From contig NZ_JAPDRA010000001.1 of NCBI RefSeq assembly GCF_026013525.1, positions 721,056-785,055 on the forward strand: a stretch of DNA of 64,000 nt, given 5' to 3'. This DNA is from Sphingomonas canadensis. GTDB taxonomy: Bacteria > Pseudomonadota > Alphaproteobacteria > Sphingomonadales > Sphingomonadaceae. Made by a program: the position numbers and the translations under genes. Under the pieces are notes generated by a model. The model saw only the letters and a program-made list of their open reading frames with translations. It was not told where the DNA came from and did not search any database. Positions 1 to 7,886 of the stretch are shown here, piece after piece; the stretch's first letter is position 1, and every line of letters starts with the position of its first letter.

Positions 1-537
1 CACCGGGCTGGTGTGCGTGCGCAGCAGCATCTGCCGGTCGGGCGTGCTCTGGGCGAAATAGAAGGTGTCGTGCATCGCGCGCGCCGGATGCGTCTCCGGA
101 ATGTTGAGCGCGGTGAAATTATGCCAATCGTCCTCGATCTCCGGCCCGGTGGCGACGGCGAAGCCCAGATCGGCGAAGATCTCGGCCAGCTCGTCCATTA
201 CCTGGCTCACCGGATGCACGCTGCCCGGCGGCACGGCGTCCACCGGCAGCGTCATGTCGACGCGCTCCGCCGCCAGCCGCGCCGCCAGCGCCGCGCCCTC
301 CAGCGCCGCCTTGCGTGCGGCCAGCGCCCCGGTCACCGCCTCGCGCAGGCCGTGGATGCGCGGCCCCTCGGCCTGGCGCTGCTCGGGGGTCATGCCGCCT
401 AGCGTCTTGAGCAGGCCGGTGATCACGCCGGACTTGCCCAGCGCATGCACGCGCACCGCCTCCAGCGCGTCCAGCCCGGCGGCCGCATCGATCGCGCCGG
501 TCAGTTCGGCGCGGAGCTGTTCGAGATCGCTCGTCAT
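1..537 (-). CDS. pheS: Phenylalanine--tRNA ligase alpha subunit, N-terminal part (window edge)
   Basis: Charges tRNA-Phe in the cytoplasm as the alpha subunit of the (alpha beta)2 enzyme. The 179 visible residues start MTSDLEQLRAEL, include the N-terminal coiled-coil region with HALGKSGVITGLLKTL (about residues 31-46), and run into the class II catalytic core: HPVSQVMDELAEIFADLGF, then GPEIEDDWHNFTALN and HPARAMHDTFYF. The reading frame continues past the left edge, so the C-terminal half and pheT are outside. The start is ATG with GGGGAAA about 4 bases upstream. Only 61 bases separate it from the upstream acyltransferase gene on the same strand, so it may be partly cotranscribed with that module. 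Confidence 0.95.
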   Translation of the reverse strand, partial: MTSDLEQLRAELTGAIDAAAGLDALEAVRVHALGKSGVITGLLKTLGGMTPEQRQAEGPRIHGLREAVTGALAARKAALEGAALAARLAAERVDMTLPVDAVPPGSVHPVSQVMDELAEIFADLGFAVATGPEIEDDWHNFTALNIPETHPARAMHDTFYFAQSTPDRQMLLRTHTSPV

Positions 538-598
538 GCCGTTTCCCCAAGCAGAAGCGCGCGCGAACCGCAACCTGCGCGCGATGCTCCCGGGGCGA

Positions 599-2449
599 TC
601 AAGGGCGCGGCATGTCCCGCACCAGCTCGCGCGCGCCGTCGATGGTCAGGTGCGCGTCGTCGAAATGGAAGGGGGCGCCGGTGCGCGTGAGCGCGCGGCA
701 GAGGCCCGCGGGGCATTCGGCGGCGAACAGCGAGAAATAGCGTGCGCTGCCCGCCCGCGCCTCGGCCGCGATCCGCCGGTCCTTGTCCGCGATTTCCGGA
801 AGCAGCCGCGCGCGGAACGCATCGGGATCGCCGCGCAACAGGCCCCGCGCCAGCAGGGCGGGGAACATGCCGCGATAGGCCGCGACCGGCCCCAGCACGG
901 TGACATCCACTCCCCGGGCGCGGATCGCGCGCGCGGTGGCGGCGATGCGGGGGATATCCTCCGGCTGCCAGTTGCCCGCCAGCACCACCGCCTGCGCCTT
1001 TCCGGCGAACACGGCCCCGCGCATCACCCGTTCGAACATGTCGCGGCACAGCCGCGCGCCGTCGCCGGCGATCACTGGCCGGCACATCGTCGAAGCGGCC
1101 TCCATCACATTGTCCTGCGGGAATCGCTCGGCGATCGCGCGCCAGATGTGCGCGGCGTGGCTGTCGCCGATCACCACCACGTTGCGACGCGCGGGGTCGA
1201 AGCGCAGGCACGCCTCCAGGTCGTAGCGCAGCGTGCCGCCATAGCAGCGCACCGGGCCGAACTGATGGGCAAAGGCGGGCGTCTGGCGATATTGCGAATA
1301 GGCCAGGATGCGCGCGGCCTCGGGCGGCAGGGGGCGGATGCGCCCGGCATTGGCGGAGATCATCAGCGCCACCGCCGCCACCGCCGCGCTCGCCGCCATG
1401 CCCGCCAGCACGATCCGTCCCGGCCGGGGGGCATCGCGCCAGCGGCGGCGGAACGGGGTCTCGACGAAACGGTACGAAAGCTCGCCCAGCGCCAGCGATG
1501 CCGCCAGCACGGCCAGCGGCGCCATCACACTGCCGCTCCCGGGCAGCATCGGCCACAGCGATGCGAGCGGCCAGTGCCACAGATAGACCGAATAGGAACG
1601 CAGCCCCAGCCAGCGCATCGGCGCCACCGCCAGCACGGCGCCAGCGCGGGTGCCCGCTCCGATCGCGAGAAACAGGGCGGCGGCCGCGCAGGACGGCAGC
1701 GCGCCCGGCGTGGGGAAGCCGCTGCCCGGATCGGCGAAGGCGAGCCAGCCCAGCATCGCGGCCAGCGCCACGGCGGCGGCTGCCTCCGCCATCCGGCCCG
1801 GCGGGGTGCCCGGGGCCGGGCGCCACATCGCAGCCACCGCGCCCAGCCCCAGCTCCCATCCGCGTGCGGGCAGCAGATAATATCCGGCCGCCGGATGATC
1901 GAGGCACACCCACCATCCCAGCGCCAGCGATCCCGCCGTTGCCAGCATCAGCGCGCCGGGGATCGTGCGCGGCAGCCAGCGGTGCAGCGCCGCCAGCAGC
2001 AGCGGGAACACCAGGTAGAATTGCTCCTCCACCCCCAGCGACCAGCTATGCAGCAGCGGCCGCGCCTCGCTCGCGTCGAAATATCCCGCGCCCGACCAGA
2101 AGTGGAAATTGGCCGCGAACCCCGCCGCCGCCGCCGCGCTACGCCCCAGCGCCGCCAGCTCGGTGGGCAGCAGCAGGACCATGCCCAGCGCCAGCACCGC
2201 GACGATCATCGCCAGCAGCGCGGGGAGGATGCGCACCGCGCGCCGCCGGTAGAAGTCGAGCAGCGAAAAGCTGCCCTCCGCCAGCCCGCCGCGGATCATC
2301 CGGGTGATCAGATAGCCCGACACGACGAAGAAGATGTCGACGCCGATCACCCCGGCGCGCCATTCCTGCGGCCCCAGATGCGCGGCCAGCACCGCGCCGA
2401 TCGCGATCGCGCGCAGCCCGTCGATGTCGGGACGATGCCCGGCCGTCAT
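599..2449 (-). CDS. Acyltransferase-3 / SGNH-hydrolase fusion (OafA-like surface glycan O-acyltransferase), copy 1
   Basis: 616-residue inner-membrane protein. The N-terminal acyltransferase-3 domain (about 1-370, roughly ten membrane segments) shows the family signatures RPDIDGLRA (6-14), GVDIFFVVSGYLIT (36-49) and LLHSWSLGVEEQFY (132-145). The C-terminal periplasmic SGNH domain (about 420-616) has block I GDSH with Ser430, an AGNW segment near 491 and the DDAH catalytic Asp/His near 597-600. Family members move acetyl groups across the membrane onto O-antigen, exopolysaccharide or peptidoglycan; the substrate here is unknown. It is a paralogue of the gene at 4181-6052, with motifs at nearly identical positions, and follows a lipoprotein gene by 7 bases, so it is probably cotranscribed. 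All key residues appear intact. Confidence 0.9.
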   Translation of the reverse strand: MTAGHRPDIDGLRAIAIGAVLAAHLGPQEWRAGVIGVDIFFVVSGYLITRMIRGGLAEGSFSLLDFYRRRAVRILPALLAMIVAVLALGMVLLLPTELAALGRSAAAAAGFAANFHFWSGAGYFDASEARPLLHSWSLGVEEQFYLVFPLLLAALHRWLPRTIPGALMLATAGSLALGWWVCLDHPAAGYYLLPARGWELGLGAVAAMWRPAPGTPPGRMAEAAAAVALAAMLGWLAFADPGSGFPTPGALPSCAAAALFLAIGAGTRAGAVLAVAPMRWLGLRSYSVYLWHWPLASLWPMLPGSGSVMAPLAVLAASLALGELSYRFVETPFRRRWRDAPRPGRIVLAGMAASAAVAAVALMISANAGRIRPLPPEAARILAYSQYRQTPAFAHQFGPVRCYGGTLRYDLEACLRFDPARRNVVVIGDSHAAHIWRAIAERFPQDNVMEAASTMCRPVIAGDGARLCRDMFERVMRGAVFAGKAQAVVLAGNWQPEDIPRIAATARAIRARGVDVTVLGPVAAYRGMFPALLARGLLRGDPDAFRARLLPEIADKDRRIAAEARAGSARYFSLFAAECPAGLCRALTRTGAPFHFDDAHLTIDGARELVRDMPRP

Positions 2450-2456
2450 CCGTCCG

Positions 2457-3290
2457 CTACATCGCGTTAGCGGTGGCGTCGTAATCCTCGACGGTCATGT
2501 TCGCGTCGTCCGCCGCCCCTGCCGCGTCCTCGCCGGAGTTCAACGACGCCACGCGCAGCCGGATCGCCTCGATCGACGAGGTGTCGGAAAGCGATCCCGG
2601 CACCGCCAGGTCGCTCGTCTTCCAGTTGCTCTCGGCGCCGGTCACCTCGCGGAACAGCGCGGCGGCATTCTCGGTCAGCACATTGCCCAGCCCCGCGGGC
2701 GCGCTGGTGAAGAAGATCAGCCGCCCGGGCTTGCTGCCCGGATTGCCGAGCGCGGGCAGGCTGCGGAAGCTGCTGCCCAGCCCCGCCGCGTCGGTCAGCT
2801 TGGCGAGCAGCGGCATGTCCACCCGCATGCCCAGCTTCAGCGTGTCGCCGCTCAGCCCCACGAAGCTGAGGTAATGGAGCTTGCCATAGTTGTACTGGAT
2901 CAGGCTGCCGCCCTGCGCCGGGATCACCTGGAAACTGCGGTCGGGCAGCCCGGATCGCGTCAGCAGCACGTTCGCGGCCACGCTGGAGTCGCGGGCCGGA
3001 TCGCCCTCCTTGCGGCCGGCGCTATCCTCCGCCGACAACAGGCGCGACTGGTCCACCAGCCCGTTCGCGTCGACATATTGGGCGCTCATGCCGTTGGCGT
3101 CGCCGACGAAGAACAGCGCCAGCTTCTGGCCGCTCTCGCTGTCGACATAGACCTTGCGGAAGGCGGAGAGATCGGGCGTGCCCGTGCCCGCCTGGATCGG
3201 GGCAGGCAGCACGATGCGGTTCACCGGCGCCTTCTCCTCCTCGCAACCCGCGAGCAGCGCGATCGCCAGCAATGCGGTCAGGCGGCGCAT
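2457..3290 (-). CDS. Putative lipoprotein of unknown function (277 aa)
   Basis: Not recognised as a named family. The N-terminus MRRLTALLAIALLAGC is a signal peptide with a lipobox (LLAG-C, Cys16), followed by CEEEK; the acidic +2 residue is not the strict Asp inner-membrane retention signal, so outer-membrane sorting is likely. The rest is predicted soluble and mixed alpha/beta without transmembrane segments, ending in an acidic low-complexity tail (EDAAGAADDANMTVEDYDA). Its start lies one base after the stop of the upstream lipoprotein gene and its stop lies 7 bases before the acyltransferase, so all three are probably translated from one message. A role beside the surface-glycan acyltransferases is inference from context only. 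Confidence 0.75.
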   Translation of the reverse strand: MRRLTALLAIALLAGCEEEKAPVNRIVLPAPIQAGTGTPDLSAFRKVYVDSESGQKLALFFVGDANGMSAQYVDANGLVDQSRLLSAEDSAGRKEGDPARDSSVAANVLLTRSGLPDRSFQVIPAQGGSLIQYNYGKLHYLSFVGLSGDTLKLGMRVDMPLLAKLTDAAGLGSSFRSLPALGNPGSKPGRLIFFTSAPAGLGNVLTENAAALFREVTGAESNWKTSDLAVPGSLSDTSSIEAIRLRVASLNSGEDAAGAADDANMTVEDYDATANAM

Positions 3291-3291
3291 G

Positions 3292-4104
3292 TCAGTTCTC
3301 CTCCGTGATGGCGCCGTCGAGGTTGCCGTCGCGATAGACCGGGCCGCGCGCCAGCGTGTCGAGCTGGCGCTTCAGCGCCTCGGGGGTCAGCGCGACAAGG
3401 TCGCCCTTCTCGCTCAGCGTGAAGCCGCGATCGATCGCCCAGGCCATCCGCCGCAGGTTCTGGCATCCCTGTGCCACGTGCGACGGCATCCGGTCGCGCT
3501 TGGGATCGAAGCCGCACAGCGCCTGCACGTCGCCGGCCTCGTCGCCCATCACCTTCTCAGGGTCCGGCGCGGCGGTCACCATGAAGCTGCGGCTGCCCTT
3601 GCCGCTCAGCGGCGCGCCCTTCAGCTTGCCGACGACCGCCGCCAGCACCGCCGCGTCGCACGGCTTGGTCAGCCCTTCGCAAAGCGCCACGTCCTTGGCG
3701 ACGATGAAGCTGAGGTAGAGCGTCTCAAGTTCCGATTCGGAAAGCTTGCGCGCGGGCTTGTCGCCATCGGGGGCGAAGGTCGCGGTGCCGCCGGGGAAGA
3801 TCGCCTTGCGCAGATCGGCGTCCAGCTTGGCGTCCACCTCGCTCAGCGGCACGAAATAATAGCGCAGTTCGGGCGTGGTGGACTTGGGATCGGTGCTGGT
3901 CAGCACGATGCCGTTGCCGTCGGCGGTCTTGGCGGCCTTCATCCCCTCGCCGGTGCCCACCACGGTGCTGATGTCGCCGGGCAGTCTGGCATGGGCTGCC
4001 ACCCATTTCGCGAGCGTATCCGGCTCGGCGGGTTTCGAGCCGATCAGGCTGCATCCCGCCAGTGCGGCAGCCGCCGCCGCGATCCACGCCACGCGCCGAA
4101 TCAT
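3292..4104 (-). CDS. Putative lipoprotein of unknown function (270 aa)
   Basis: Not recognised. MIRRVAWIAAAAAALAGCS is a signal peptide with a lipobox ending at Cys18. The mature part is soluble and contains four further cysteines: VALCEGLTKPC, ALCGFDPKRD and AQGCQNLRR, which could form two disulfides in the periplasm. It is not clearly homologous to the neighbouring 277-residue lipoprotein despite similar size. It sits 76 bases downstream of the second acyltransferase gene and one base upstream of the other lipoprotein, in the same direction, so a single transcription unit from 6052 to 599 is likely. Function cannot be assigned from sequence; association with glycan O-acylation is a contextual guess. 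Confidence 0.75.
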   Translation of the reverse strand: MIRRVAWIAAAAAALAGCSLIGSKPAEPDTLAKWVAAHARLPGDISTVVGTGEGMKAAKTADGNGIVLTSTDPKSTTPELRYYFVPLSEVDAKLDADLRKAIFPGGTATFAPDGDKPARKLSESELETLYLSFIVAKDVALCEGLTKPCDAAVLAAVVGKLKGAPLSGKGSRSFMVTAAPDPEKVMGDEAGDVQALCGFDPKRDRMPSHVAQGCQNLRRMAWAIDRGFTLSEKGDLVALTPEALKRQLDTLARGPVYRDGNLDGAITEEN

Positions 4105-4180
4105 CCGAGCCCCCTCAAGCTGCTTTCCCGCAAAGGAGTATGTGCCGCGCGGGATGGGCGCAAGCCATGCCGCGGATGCG

Positions 4181-6052
4181 TCAGAATGCCGGAAACTGCG
4201 CCACCACCTCGCGCGCGGCGCGCAGGGTCAGGTGGCCATAGTCCGCCTGATACGGCACGCCATCCTTCGTAAGGTGGATGCACTTGCCGCCCGGACATTC
4301 GATATCGGTCATCGAGACATAGCGCCCGCCCGCGGCCTCCACGGCGGGGCGCATCCGCCGGTCCAGCGCGAACCGGTCCGCCTTCACCATCCGGTCGAGC
4401 GAGCGCAGATCCTCCAGCAACAGCGCCCGCGCCATCAGCTTGGGGAAGTCGTCGCTATATTCGACGATGGGGCCGATCACCGTCACGGCGATGCCGCGCG
4501 CGCGCAGGAAGCGAATCGTCTTCACCACATCGTCGAGCTCGTTTTCGCGCCAGCGCCCCGCCAGGATCATGCCGTCGATCCGGTTGTGCTCGATCAGCGG
4601 GCCGAACACCTTGGCGGCGATCTCCCCGCAATGCACGTTGGCGACGGAATCGAGCGCCAGCGGCCTGGTGCCCAGGAACGGGCGGCATCCCGACGGTGTC
4701 GCCTGAAGGAAGTTGATCTCCGGCGATCGCTCCTGCAACGCGCGCCATAGCTGCGCGGCATGGCTGTCTCCGGCCAGCACCACGTTTCTGCGCTTGGGAT
4801 CGACGGCCAGGCACAGCTTCTCGTCCAGCACCTCGCTGCGTTTCACGAAGCAGCTTCGCGCCCGGTACTGGAATTTATTCTCCGGCGACCGGTTATAGTC
4901 GAGATAGGCGAGCACCTTGGCGACCTGGGGCGGATAGCGGTGGAATCGCGATGCGTTGGCCGCCACCGCCATCCCCAGGCCCACCATCGCCACCACCGCG
5001 ATCGCGCCCACGATGCAGGCCGGCAACGCCCGCGTATCGCGGAACCGCCGCAGAAACGGCTGCTCGACCGCGAAATAGGACGCGATCGCCGCCGCGGTGG
5101 AGGCCAGCGCCAGCAGCGGCACCTCCCAGGCGGAAAGCTCCATCCCATACTGCAGCCGCCAGAAGGTGATGATCGGCCAGTGCCACAGATACAGCGAATA
5201 GGAGATCGCGCCGATCCCGCGCATCAGCTTCAGCGTCAGCAGGCGGCCGGTTACCGCGGTCTCGCCATAGGCGATCAGCAGCGCGGCCCCCAGGCAGGGC
5301 AGCAGGCCCCAGGGCGCGGGGAAGGCGAAATCTGCGCGGATCACCAGATAGGCCGCGGCGATCAGGCCGATGCCGAGCAGCGCCAGCGCATCGCGCCGCC
5401 GCCCGTCCTCCACGCGCGGATATGCGCCCAGCGCCACCAGCCCGCCCAGCGCAAGCTGCCAGGCGCGGCTGGGCAGCAGATAGAAGCCGGCATCGGGAAA
5501 GGCGTAGCAGGCGGCCAGGCTGACGGCGAACGAGAGCAGGCCGACGACGATCAGCACCGCGCGCAGATGGCGCGGCGCGAACCGCCGCATCACCATCAGC
5601 AGCAGCGGGTAGAACAGGTAGAACTGCTCCTCCACGCCCAGCGACCAGGTGTGCAGCAGCGGCTTGGTCTCCGCCGCGCCGGCGAAATAGCCGGAGTCGC
5701 GCCAGAAATAGATGTTCGAGACAAAGCCCGATGCCGCCGCCGCGCTGTTGCCCAGGCCGTTCAGCTCGCTGGGCAGCAGCAGGAAGATGCCGGCCGCCAG
5801 CGCCACGATCAGCATCGCGAACAGCGCCGGCAGGATGCGCACGATCCGGCGCTTGTAGAATTTCAGGATCGAGAAGCTGTCCGTGTCCATCTCGCGGACG
5901 ATGATCCCGGTGATCAGGAAGCCGGAGATCACGAAGAAGATGTCGACGCCGACGAAGCCGCCCGAAAGCGCGGCGAGGCCGCAGTGGAACAGAACGATCG
6001 GGACAACTGCGACGGCCCTCAGCCCGTCAATATCGGCGCGGTATCGCAGCAT
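4181..6052 (-). CDS. Acyltransferase-3 / SGNH-hydrolase fusion (OafA-like), copy 2
   Basis: 623-residue membrane protein and paralogue of the product at 599-2449. The acyltransferase-3 domain carries RADIDGLRA (5-13), GVDIFFVISGFLIT (35-48) and LLHTWSLGVEEQFY (132-145). The C-terminal SGNH domain has GDSH with Ser430 and a terminal ADYGHLT block for the catalytic Asp/His pair. Where copy 1 has AGNW this copy has AGRW, one visible difference in the hydrolase-fold part. Its likely job is O-acylation of an envelope polysaccharide, with the membrane part importing the acyl group and the periplasmic part transferring it. It is the first gene of the module downstream of rplT, from which a hairpin separates it. 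Confidence 0.9.
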   Translation of the reverse strand: MLRYRADIDGLRAVAVVPIVLFHCGLAALSGGFVGVDIFFVISGFLITGIIVREMDTDSFSILKFYKRRIVRILPALFAMLIVALAAGIFLLLPSELNGLGNSAAAASGFVSNIYFWRDSGYFAGAAETKPLLHTWSLGVEEQFYLFYPLLLMVMRRFAPRHLRAVLIVVGLLSFAVSLAACYAFPDAGFYLLPSRAWQLALGGLVALGAYPRVEDGRRRDALALLGIGLIAAAYLVIRADFAFPAPWGLLPCLGAALLIAYGETAVTGRLLTLKLMRGIGAISYSLYLWHWPIITFWRLQYGMELSAWEVPLLALASTAAAIASYFAVEQPFLRRFRDTRALPACIVGAIAVVAMVGLGMAVAANASRFHRYPPQVAKVLAYLDYNRSPENKFQYRARSCFVKRSEVLDEKLCLAVDPKRRNVVLAGDSHAAQLWRALQERSPEINFLQATPSGCRPFLGTRPLALDSVANVHCGEIAAKVFGPLIEHNRIDGMILAGRWRENELDDVVKTIRFLRARGIAVTVIGPIVEYSDDFPKLMARALLLEDLRSLDRMVKADRFALDRRMRPAVEAAGGRYVSMTDIECPGGKCIHLTKDGVPYQADYGHLTLRAAREVVAQFPAF

Positions 6053-6140
6053 GTTCCCCCCGGTACCGGATTACCCCGATGTGGAGCATTCCGTAACCGG
6101 GCGCGGCCGCTCGGGCAAGCGGCTATGCTGCATGTGCGAA

Positions 6141-6168
6141 CGGCGCGAAGGCCTGGGCCTCCGCGCCG
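6141..6168 (-). terminator. Hairpin between rplT and the acyltransferase gene
   Basis: CGGCGCG (6141-6147) pairs with CGCGCCG (6162-6168) and AGGC pairs with GCCT inside, giving an 11-pair stem with one mismatch and a short loop. It lies 35 bases past the rplT stop. On the minus strand only a TT follows the stem, so as an intrinsic terminator it is weak; it may attenuate rather than stop transcription into the acyltransferase module. Confidence 0.4.
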
Positions 6169-6202
6169 TCCGGGCGTTTCCTGCGATGGGAGGCGGATCG
6201 CC

Positions 6203-6568
6203 TCAGGCTGCCTGGGGCAGCGCCGCCTTCGCCTGGGCGATGATGGCGCTGAACGCCTCGCCCTCGTGCATTGCGATATCGGCCAGCACCTTGCGGTCCA
6301 GCTCGATGCCCGCCAGCTTCAGCCCGTGCATGAACTGGCTGTAGGTCAGGCCCTCGGCGCGGACGCCGGCGTTGATGCGCTGGATCCACAGGGCGCGGAA
6401 GCTCCGCTTCTTAACCTTGCGATCGCGATAGGCGTACTGGCCGGCCTTCTCGACGGCCTGGCGCGCGATGCGGATCGTGTTCTTGCGGCGGCCGTAATAG
6501 CCCTTCGCCTGATCCAGAATCCGCTTGTGCTTCGCCTTGGTGGTCGTGCCACGCTTCACTCGTGCCAT
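6203..6568 (-). CDS. rplT: Large ribosomal subunit protein bL20
   Basis: Binds 23S rRNA early in 50S assembly and in many bacteria represses its own operon. 121 residues, normal for the family, beginning [18 protein letters not shown] with the basic N-terminal extension, then [16 protein letters not shown] and the conserved core [20 protein letters not shown]. It is preceded by rpmI at a 13-base spacing in the standard rpmI-rplT order. pheS, normally the next gene, is 5.6 kb further on because the acyltransferase/lipoprotein module lies between. infC is not found on the other side of rpmI. Confidence 0.98.
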   Translation of the reverse strand: MARVKRGTTTKAKHKRILDQAKGYYGRRKNTIRIARQAVEKAGQYAYRDRKVKKRSFRALWIQRINAGVRAEGLTYSQFMHGLKLAGIELDRKVLADIAMHEGEAFSAIIAQAKAALPQAA

Positions 6569-6581
6569 GGGTCAGGCCTCC

Positions 6582-6785
6582 TTACTTCAGGCCGTACGGC
6601 GCCCACGCCTTGACGTGAGCCACGTCGGCGTCGGCCAGCACGCTGGTGCCGCGGTTGGTACGGATATACTTGGCGTTGTGCGAGATCAGGCGGTGGCGCT
6701 TGCCGGCCACGCCGTGCTTCACCTTGCCGGTGGCGGTGAACTTGAAGCGTTTCTTCACACCGCTCTTGGTCTTGAGCTTGGGCAT
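6582..6785 (-). CDS. rpmI: Large ribosomal subunit protein bL35
   Basis: Small basic ribosomal protein of the 50S subunit, 67 residues: [20 protein letters not shown], then [20 protein letters not shown] and a C-terminus AWAPYGLK. The ATG at 6785 is chosen because it gives the family's standard MPKLKTKS start; an in-frame upstream extension of 16 residues has no family support. Upstream lies a GC-rich leader of roughly 100 bases with nested inverted repeats. Confidence 0.97.
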   Translation of the reverse strand: MPKLKTKSGVKKRFKFTATGKVKHGVAGKRHRLISHNAKYIRTNRGTSVLADADVAHVKAWAPYGLK

Positions 6786-6880
6786 TTTCGTCTCCTTGTT
6801 ACGCGACGATCTAGGACGGCCCCGGCAGCCCATTTAGCCGGGCAGTCCCCCTGAATCGCGGAAAGCGGGGCCATTAGCGG
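6786..6880 (-). promoter_or_regulatory. Structured leader upstream of rpmI-rplT
   Basis: CCCGGC (6821-6826) can pair with GCCGGG (6837-6842), and the outer GGCCCC (6818-6823) can pair with GGGGCC (6867-6872). Nested pairing in the 5' region of rpmI is where L20 autoregulatory elements occur in other bacteria. Whether this is an L20-binding leader or simply a terminator of the upstream hisN transcript cannot be decided by eye. Confidence 0.3.
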
Positions 6881-7019
6881 AGGCGCGGGCGCTTTGCAAC
6901 CGGCCGGGCACGATGACATCGTCCCACGAACAGCCTTTATGAGCGTGTCCAGGTCCGTTCGATGCTGGCCGGCCGGTGCCGTGCTGCCGCGCGCCGGGGC
7001 CGTAGCGATCCGGAGCCCG

Positions 7020-7802
7020 TCAATGCCCCTGGCAGGCGAGCGCCTCCAATATGTCGTCGATGCGCGCCGGGTCTCCGGCAGCGATCACCTGGCCGTTGCT
7101 GCCGCCGTGGAGCGGATCGCCCTGCCAGTCGCACATGCGGCCGCCCGCGCCCTCCACCACGGGCACCAGCGCGGCGAAATCGTGGAGCTTCAGTCCCGCC
7201 TCGACGACGATGTCCAGATGGCCCGACGCGACACAGGCATAATTATAGCAGTCGCCGCCCAGCACGGTGCTGCGCACCGCCGCGTCCAGATGCTCGAAGG
7301 CGTGCAGCTCCCCGTCGGCGAACAGCGCGGGCGAGGTGGTGGCGAGCAGCGCCTCGCCCAGCGAGCGGCAGGCGCGCGTGCTGGCGGGCGTGCCGTTGAA
7401 GCTGGTGCCGCGCCCAGCGGCGCCGATCCAGCGCTCCTTCAGGATCGGCTGGTCGATCACGCCCAGCACCGGCCAGCCATCCTCCAGCAGCGCGATCAGC
7501 GTGCCGAAGATCGGCCGCCCGGCGATGAAGGCGCGCGTGCCGTCGATCGGATCGAGCACCCATTGGCGGCCGCTGGTGCCATCGGTGACGCCGAACTCCT
7601 CGCCCGCCACGCCGTCGCGCGGGGCCTCGGCCGCCAGCAGGCGGCGCATCGCCTGTTCGGCGGCGCGATCGGCGAGCGTCACCGGCGACTGATCGGCCTT
7701 GGTCTCCAGCCCATGGGGTGCGCGGTAATAGGGGCGGATCGCCGCCCCCGCCGCGTCGGCGAGGCGGCTGGCGAGCGCGATGTCGGACTGGGAGACGGCC
7801 AT
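7020..7802 (-). CDS. hisN: Histidinol-phosphatase, inositol-monophosphatase type
   Basis: Most likely removes phosphate from L-histidinol phosphate, the penultimate step of histidine synthesis, in the cytoplasm with Mg2+. 260 residues of the IMPase superfamily: metal ligands in GEEFG (Glu68/69) and WVLDPIDGTRAFIAGRP (81-97, Asp84 and Asp87), with the later KLHDFAALVPVVEGAGG block carrying the third Asp. The DPIDGTRAFI..RP variant and the short length fit the HisN subgroup better than SuhB or CysQ. It is divergent from pldA (84 bases between starts) and co-directional with rpmI. Substrate assignment is by family resemblance; another small sugar or inositol phosphate is possible. Confidence 0.8.
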   Translation of the reverse strand: MAVSQSDIALASRLADAAGAAIRPYYRAPHGLETKADQSPVTLADRAAEQAMRRLLAAEAPRDGVAGEEFGVTDGTSGRQWVLDPIDGTRAFIAGRPIFGTLIALLEDGWPVLGVIDQPILKERWIGAAGRGTSFNGTPASTRACRSLGEALLATTSPALFADGELHAFEHLDAAVRSTVLGGDCYNYACVASGHLDIVVEAGLKLHDFAALVPVVEGAGGRMCDWQGDPLHGGSNGQVIAAGDPARIDDILEALACQGH

Positions 7803-7886
7803 GCCCGCCCCCTAGCCGTCCGGGCGCGCGTCCGCCACCGCCAGATTTGACTCGCCAACGTCATAATGCGCTGCCAATCCGGCGCG

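Noticed and set aside
65..2470. A long plus-strand open frame opposite pheS and the first acyltransferase
   Set aside because: Low-complexity Arg/Ala/Gln composition and no homology-like motifs; the minus strand carries clear PheS and acyltransferase signatures.
2457..4104. The two neighbouring lipoproteins as a tandem duplication
   Set aside because: Similar size and signal peptides, but the mature sequences show no shared motifs by eye; cysteine content also differs.
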